A stretch of 64,000 nucleotides of DNA from CAYGDP01 sp964348665 (lineage in GTDB: Bacteria > Verrucomicrobiota > Verrucomicrobiia > Palsa-1439 > CAYGDP01): positions 15,740 through 79,739 of the forward strand of contig CAYGDP010000016.1 in assembly GCA_964348665.1 (NCBI GenBank), given 5' to 3'. The notes beneath the pieces are model-generated. The model saw nothing but the letters and a program-made list of their open reading frames with translations, did no database searches and was not told the DNA's origin. This document shows, piece by piece, positions 60,010 to 64,000 of the stretch. The stretch's first letter is position 1, and each line of letters opens with the position of its first letter. Both the position numbers and the translations under genes were made by a program.

Positions 60010-61473
60010 ATGGATCAACCGCGAAAGGCGCGAAAGGACGCAAAAGTTTTTTTGCATTTCGCATGTTCCGCGGGTAATCGTCTTTTTTGTAGGCCGCCTG
60101 ACCCCAGGCGGCGTAATGGGATTCGCCGCGCTGGAGCGCGCAGCCTACAATTTTTGTGCTTCTTGTGCCTTTTTGTGGCAATCTTATTCTCTGGATGTGC
60201 GATGAACCAAAAGAAACACTCACCGACGGCGGCGGAGCGGGAGCAATTCCCGCATTGGGAGCAGGTGTTCCTCGATCAGTTACATCGGCAAATCCTCGGG
60301 TTTTGGCTGGCGCATGGGACTGATCGCAAGCACGGCGGATTTGTGCCGTGGCTGGATCGCGCGGGAAATCCCGACCCGAAACGGAACGATCCGAAAAGCC
60401 TCGTCCAGCAGTCACGAATGGTCTGGAGCTTCAGCGCGGCGCACAACTTGGATGCACGACGCAATTATTCCGCCGAGGCGAAACGTGGCCTTGAGTTTTT
60501 CGAAGCAGCGTTTTGGGATAAACAGAATGGCGGCTGGTTTTGGAGCGTGAACGGCGATGGCACGCCCCGCGAGCGACAGAAACATCTTTACGGTCAAAGC
60601 TTTGCTATCTATGCGCTGGCCGAGTACGGGCGCGCGTTCAACGACCGCAAAGCGGTTGCTCGCGCGTTGGAGACATTTCGGCTGATTGACGCCAAGGCAC
60701 ACGATCCGCGCGGTGGATATCGGGAGAAATTCACTGCCGATTGGCAACCCGATGAAAAAAGCACGATGATCAGCCCACCCAACACCAAGAGTATGAACAC
60801 ACACATTCATTTGCTCGAATCGTACACGGCGCTGCTGCGGGTATCGAAGGATCCTGTCGTGCGAGAGCGATTGGAAGAACTGTTGCGGCTTTGCATCGAA
60901 CGCATCACCACGCAGGAAGGCTATAGCATCCTGTTTTTCGACCACGACTGGAAGCCGCGCGATGGAATTTGTTCCTACGGTCACGACGTAGAACTGGCGT
61001 GGTTGATGCTGGAGGCGACCGAGGTATTGGGTCGTCCGAACGATCCACGAGTGGTCGAGCACGCTCGGGCGCTGGTGGATCACACTCTACAATACGGCTA
61101 CGACGCCGAGCGGGGCGGGATTTTCTACGAGGGACCGTATCACGGCGCGGCGACGGATCGGCGAAAGGATTGGTGGCCGCAAGCGGAGGCGTTGGTTGGG
61201 TTTCTGGCGATTTACCAGCAGACGCGCGACCAGAAATACTGGCTGGCATTCGAGCAGACCGCCGATTGGTGCGTGAAATATCAGGCCGACACTGATCCTT
61301 CGCTTCGCTCCGGAGGCGAATGGTTTGCGACAGTCGAACCCGACGGCAAACCGCGCGACGGCGCGAAAGTGCATCCGTGGAAAGCAGCGTATCATCATGG
61401 CCGGGCGTGCATCGAAGTCGCGAGTCGGCTCAAGGAAATGCAAACCACTGGCGTTAAAACGTTGAATCGTTAA
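60010..61473 (+). CDS. AGE-family (N-acylglucosamine 2-epimerase-like) protein with lipoprotein signal
   Basis: The catalytic part (from about residue 75) is an (alpha/alpha)6 barrel: FPHWEQVFLDQLHRQILGFW, HGGFVPWLDRAGN, SRMVWSFSAAHN, GGWFWSVNGDG, SYGHDVELAWLMLEA (catalytic His region) and EPDGKPRDGAKVHPWKAAYH (second catalytic His). It may interconvert or isomerise hexoses or aminosugars. The first 65 residues translate two repeats: the CGCGAAA unit and a REP pair, then FLCFLCLFVAILFSGC, a good lipoprotein signal with lipobox. The true start is unclear; ATG 60010 or a TTG nearer the lipobox would export it, whereas ATG 60202 would give a soluble protein. Confidence 0.8.
   Translation: MDQPRKARKDAKVFLHFACSAGNRLFCRPPDPRRRNGIRRAGARSLQFLCFLCLFVAILFSGCAMNQKKHSPTAAEREQFPHWEQVFLDQLHRQILGFWLAHGTDRKHGGFVPWLDRAGNPDPKRNDPKSLVQQSRMVWSFSAAHNLDARRNYSAEAKRGLEFFEAAFWDKQNGGWFWSVNGDGTPRERQKHLYGQSFAIYALAEYGRAFNDRKAVARALETFRLIDAKAHDPRGGYREKFTADWQPDEKSTMISPPNTKSMNTHIHLLESYTALLRVSKDPVVRERLEELLRLCIERITTQEGYSILFFDHDWKPRDGICSYGHDVELAWLMLEATEVLGRPNDPRVVEHARALVDHTLQYGYDAERGGIFYEGPYHGAATDRRKDWWPQAEALVGFLAIYQQTRDQKYWLAFEQTADWCVKYQADTDPSLRSGGEWFATVEPDGKPRDGAKVHPWKAAYHHGRACIEVASRLKEMQTTGVKTLNR
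60017..60078. repeat. CGCGAAA-type repeat, copy D
   Basis: AACCGCGAAAGGCGCGAAAG and TTTCGCATGTTCCGCGGG form the two arms. It lies at the 5' end of the AGE-family gene and is read through if that gene starts at 60010. Confidence 0.6.
60088..60149. repeat. Inverted pair of REP units
   Basis: TGTAGGCCGCCTGACCCC at 60088-60113 and its inverse ending in GCAGCCTACA at 60124-60149 match the RAYT-associated REP family at 11.2-12.1 kb. The pair is inserted after the CGCGAAA repeat, in the region just before the lipoprotein signal of the AGE-family gene. Confidence 0.8.
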
Positions 61474-61488
61474 AAGATTGATACGGCA

Positions 61489-62778
61489 ATGAGTCAATCC
61501 GCGAAACACGCTAAACACACGAAGTTTTCGCGAATTATCGCATGTTTCGCGGGCATCCTATTGCTTGCGATCAGTTGTTTTTCTGCCGAGACAACCGCGC
61601 CGGATGTCTTGCGGAAATTGGCCCGGAGCAAGGCGCTAACGCAGCCGTCGAAAATGTACGACGCCCCGGCACAATTTAAGGCTGACGGATTGCGCGCGAT
61701 TTTTTACGAGGGTTTGACTTGGAAAGGAAAACCGACCCGAGTGTTTGCGTGGTATGGCGCGCCGTCTGACGCGAGCGCGAAGAAAAAGGTTCCTGCGATG
61801 GTGTTGGTGCATGGCGGCGGCGGAACAGCATTCGTGGAATGGGTTCGGCTGTGGAACTCGCGGGGTTATGCGGCAATCGCGATGGACACCTGTGGCGGCA
61901 CACCAACCAACGACAAAGGCGAGTTACAACTTGGTGTTTTCGGAAAACCAATCTGGCCACGGCACGAGTTCAGTGGACCCGCGGGCTGGGGCGGGCTTGA
62001 CCAGATTGACTCACCAATGGGAGATCAATGGACGTATCACGCCGCGGCCGACATCGTGCTGGCGCATTCGCTCATTCGATCGTTCCCCGAAGTGGACGCC
62101 GATCGCATCGGCATCACGGGTGTTTCGTGGGGTGGTTACCTGACCTGCATCGCAGCGGGATTGGATCCACGGTTCAAATTTGCCGCGCCTGTCTATGGCT
62201 GCGGATTTCTCGGTGATAACTCGGTCTGGCTGCCACAGTTTGAAAAAATGGGCAAAGAAAAATCGGGGAAATGGCTGCGCTGGTTCGATCCGTCGGAGTA
62301 TTTGCCGAATGCGGAGATGCCGATGCTGTGGGTAACGGGCACAAACGATTTTGCGTACCCGATGGACTCGCTGCAAAAATCCTATCGTCAGCCGCGCGGT
62401 CCGCGCACGCTGGCCATTCGCGTCCGCATGCCCCACGCCCACGGGGGCGCGGGCGAAAATCCAGAGGAGATTCGAGCATTCGCCGATAGCTTTTCCATGC
62501 GCAGCATGCCACTGACTCGGATCACCAAACAAGGACGGGATGGCAACGAGGTCTGGGCGACTTTCCAATCGAAATCGGCTATCGTCAAAGCCGAACTTTG
62601 TTACACGAGAGAGACCGGCAAATGGCAAAACCGAAAATGGGAAACCGCGCCCGCGCAAATCGATTCCAAACGCAGCCGGGTCACAGCCAATCTACCCGAT
62701 GGCGCGGCGGTTTATTATCTCAACCTCACAGACGGCCGCAACCTCGTCGTCAGTAGCGAGCATGAAGAAGTGAAGTAG
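61489..62778 (+). CDS. Secreted alpha/beta hydrolase (acetylxylan-esterase/dienelactone-hydrolase-like)
   Basis: A 429-residue exported protein. The signal peptide (ending near SCFSAETT) is encoded by a CGCGAAA-type repeat. PAMVLVHGGGGTAFVEW has the oxyanion region, ADRIGITGVSWGGYLTCIAA the nucleophile elbow (GVSWGG), and MPHAHGGAGENPEEI the catalytic His region; WVTGTNDFAYPM provides the acid. A C-terminal beta-domain (about 345-425) follows. Such enzymes often remove acetyl groups from polysaccharides or act as peptidases. The gene stands 16 nt after the AGE-family gene, so the two are probably cotranscribed. Confidence 0.82.
   Translation: MSQSAKHAKHTKFSRIIACFAGILLLAISCFSAETTAPDVLRKLARSKALTQPSKMYDAPAQFKADGLRAIFYEGLTWKGKPTRVFAWYGAPSDASAKKKVPAMVLVHGGGGTAFVEWVRLWNSRGYAAIAMDTCGGTPTNDKGELQLGVFGKPIWPRHEFSGPAGWGGLDQIDSPMGDQWTYHAAADIVLAHSLIRSFPEVDADRIGITGVSWGGYLTCIAAGLDPRFKFAAPVYGCGFLGDNSVWLPQFEKMGKEKSGKWLRWFDPSEYLPNAEMPMLWVTGTNDFAYPMDSLQKSYRQPRGPRTLAIRVRMPHAHGGAGENPEEIRAFADSFSMRSMPLTRITKQGRDGNEVWATFQSKSAIVKAELCYTRETGKWQNRKWETAPAQIDSKRSRVTANLPDGAAVYYLNLTDGRNLVVSSEHEEVK
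61496..61556. repeat. CGCGAAA-type repeat, copy E
   Basis: AATCCGCGAAACACGCTAAA and ATCGCATGTTTCGCGGGCAT form the arms. It covers codons 3-23 of the hydrolase gene and encodes part of its signal peptide. Confidence 0.65.
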
Positions 62779-62821
62779 AAATGGTGAGGCTTTATGTGCG
62801 ATGCCGAAAACCGAAGTGATT

Positions 62822-62848
62822 CACCGCGAAAAGTCGTGAATTTTTTGC
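62822..62848. repeat. CGCGAAA-type repeat, left arm only
   Basis: CACCGCGAAAAGTCGTGAA followed by TTTTTTGC matches the left arm of the other copies. The rest of the spacer 62779-62996 shows no gene that I can support. Confidence 0.4.
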
Positions 62849-62996
62849 AGCGCGGAGGAGATCGTGGACAAGTGCTCAACGCTGGCGTATGTTCGCGCCA
62901 TGAGTCGTCGCCCGATGATGTGGCGCTCAACCGTGTGCTGGAGCAGTGCGATATAAAAAGTAATGTGTGATTTGGGGTAAAAACCAGGATACTTCG

Positions 62997-63950
62997 ATGA
63001 AACCTTACCGGCAACTGATCCTACTGATTATTATGGGTTTACTGGTCTCTTGCTCGAGCGTTAGCCAGCGAAGCCTACGCTCGGTTGCGCTCGATCCGGC
63101 AATCCCAGGGCTAATCGAAAAACTCAAACGCGGAGATGCGGCTTCCCGGCTAATGGCAATTTCATTGCTTTCAACATTCGGCGAAGAGGCTGAGCCAGCA
63201 CTTCCCGAGTTTATAGCCGCTCTGAAGGATTCTGATGTCTTACTCCGGGTCGCCGCTTTACGCGCAATCGCTGCCGTTGGATCGAAATCAAGTCAAGCTG
63301 TACCCGCAATATGCCAGGTGTTATCCGAGGCAGACCAATCCTTTTACGAATCGCACGAAGGAGTATCATCAGGAGGAGAATATTCACTTCACGAGGTCGC
63401 TGCTCAAACTCTCTTTACTCTTGGACCAAGAGCTACAGACGCCATTCCATCATTACTTGCAGCGATTCGCAAGTCAGACAAGCCCCGCCGCGGATTTTTT
63501 GTGGAGGCAATAGCTTCCACAGGTAAGCCGGGGATTCCGGCATTGCTCGAACTGATCCAGGATGATGACCAATCGCTTCAGGCTTCCGCCGCCAATGCAT
63601 TTACCGATTGCACCGATGACGCGAAGAAATTAGCAGCACCAACACTCATTAAACTGTTAAGTGATCAAGACTTGGAGCAGAGAAGGTCAGCTGCTCTTGC
63701 GCTACGGCACATTGGACCGTTCGCAAAAGACGGCATACCAGTGCTGCTTAAAACGCTAGAAGACGAGGATCAATGGATTCGCGAAACCGCTCGTGACGCT
63801 TTTGCTGCAATTGGCAAATCAGCAGTTCCATATTTATTAGAAGCACTTAGAGCGAATCCGAAGAATTACTTGGTTATTGCTCAGGCGCTTTCCACGAAAA
63901 TTTCTGTAGACCAAAAAGTTTTGCCAGAGTTAATTCGACTCCTAGACTGA
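62997..63950 (+). CDS. HEAT-repeat lipoprotein
   Basis: A 317-residue protein with a lipoprotein signal (MKPYRQLILLIIMGLLVSCS, lipobox LVSC) and about six HEAT-type helical repeats, for example EPALPEFIAALKDSDVLLRV and KDGIPVLLKTLEDEDQWIRE. Such repeats serve for protein binding. The ATG at 62997 is chosen because the signal peptide then follows directly. Codon use is more A/T-rich than in the genes to the left, as in the LRR gene at 33.3 kb. The function is unknown. Confidence 0.75.
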   Translation: MKPYRQLILLIIMGLLVSCSSVSQRSLRSVALDPAIPGLIEKLKRGDAASRLMAISLLSTFGEEAEPALPEFIAALKDSDVLLRVAALRAIAAVGSKSSQAVPAICQVLSEADQSFYESHEGVSSGGEYSLHEVAAQTLFTLGPRATDAIPSLLAAIRKSDKPRRGFFVEAIASTGKPGIPALLELIQDDDQSLQASAANAFTDCTDDAKKLAAPTLIKLLSDQDLEQRRSAALALRHIGPFAKDGIPVLLKTLEDEDQWIRETARDAFAAIGKSAVPYLLEALRANPKNYLVIAQALSTKISVDQKVLPELIRLLD

Positions 63951-64000
63951 CCTTGCCCCATTGGTTGGACAGTATATAACATTAAACTTGGCCATGGGTT

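Noticed and set aside
62779..62996. Small gene between the hydrolase and the HEAT lipoprotein
   Set aside because: Short frames there have shadow-like composition, and part of the stretch is a CGCGAAA repeat arm.

Overview
The window looks like part of a chromosome from an uncultured Gram-negative bacterium of the PVC superphylum, most likely Verrucomicrobiota. The evidence is a full set of LPS genes (kdsB, gmhB, hldE-type kinase, lpxB, a LpxL-like acyltransferase), PA14/DUF6797 and multihaem cytochrome proteins, a DUF1080 protein, several Gfo/Idh/MocA enzymes, planctomycete-style Ser/Thr kinase and FHA proteins, a LEERLAPA-type N-terminal motif, and spacers rich in dispersed palindromic repeats. 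The phylum assignment is inference. The sequence carries a 100-N scaffold gap (39037-39136), so it is a draft or metagenome-derived assembly.

Layout. 1-1.9 kb: a zinc-type uptake operon on the minus strand (small His/Cys protein, outer-membrane barrel, start of a ZnuA-like binding protein). 2-3.4 kb: a secreted protein of seven repeats. 3.4-5.9 kb: galT and glgA. 6-11.2 kb: a signalling operon on the plus strand (two near-identical FHA proteins, a Ser/Thr kinase that runs by apparent frameshift into a beta-helix sensor domain, and a HupE-like membrane protein). 11.2-12.1 kb: a RAYT transposase inside an array of REP palindromes, together with a duplicated fragment of the hupE 3' end. 12.1-24.3 kb: a tightly packed minus-strand operon (lepA, lipA, aminotransferase, LpxL-like, glycosyltransferase, pcm, DUF3108, a deoxyhypusine-synthase-like protein, hldA, gmhB, kdsB, pyrG). 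24.5-33.2 kb: phosphohexomutase, rpe, a prenyl synthase, lpxB with a GnnA-like dehydrogenase, a degraded Tat dehydrogenase, two tandem secreted paralogues and a left-handed-helix protein. 34-36 kb: a dehydrogenase/aldolase pair, a tRNA-Gly gene, and a strange tRNA-Gly copy carrying three 19-nt hairpin inserts. 36.2-39.3 kb: a four-gene operon pairing a DUF692/MNIO enzyme with a membrane protein that ends in a Cys/Gly tail. 39.4-43.8 kb: two tRNAs, rsfS, a fatty-acid desaturase, an RRM protein, and ruvB and ruvA. 43.8-63.9 kb: mainly secreted catabolic functions (DUF1080, PA14 protein, pentahaem cytochrome, GH20-like protein, beta-lactamase/NamZ fusion, two Gfo/Idh enzymes, an AGE-family lipoprotein, an esterase, a HEAT lipoprotein), plus gdhA and a RelE toxin-antitoxin pair.

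Three observations stand out. The MNIO/Cys-tail operon is a candidate for an uncharacterised peptide-modification or metal-binding system. The tRNA-Gly copy carries three hairpin inserts of identical length. At least three dispersed repeat families sit exactly at the 5' ends of secreted-protein genes and appear to encode their signal peptides. The REP family of the RAYT element has also entered the 5' end of lipA.
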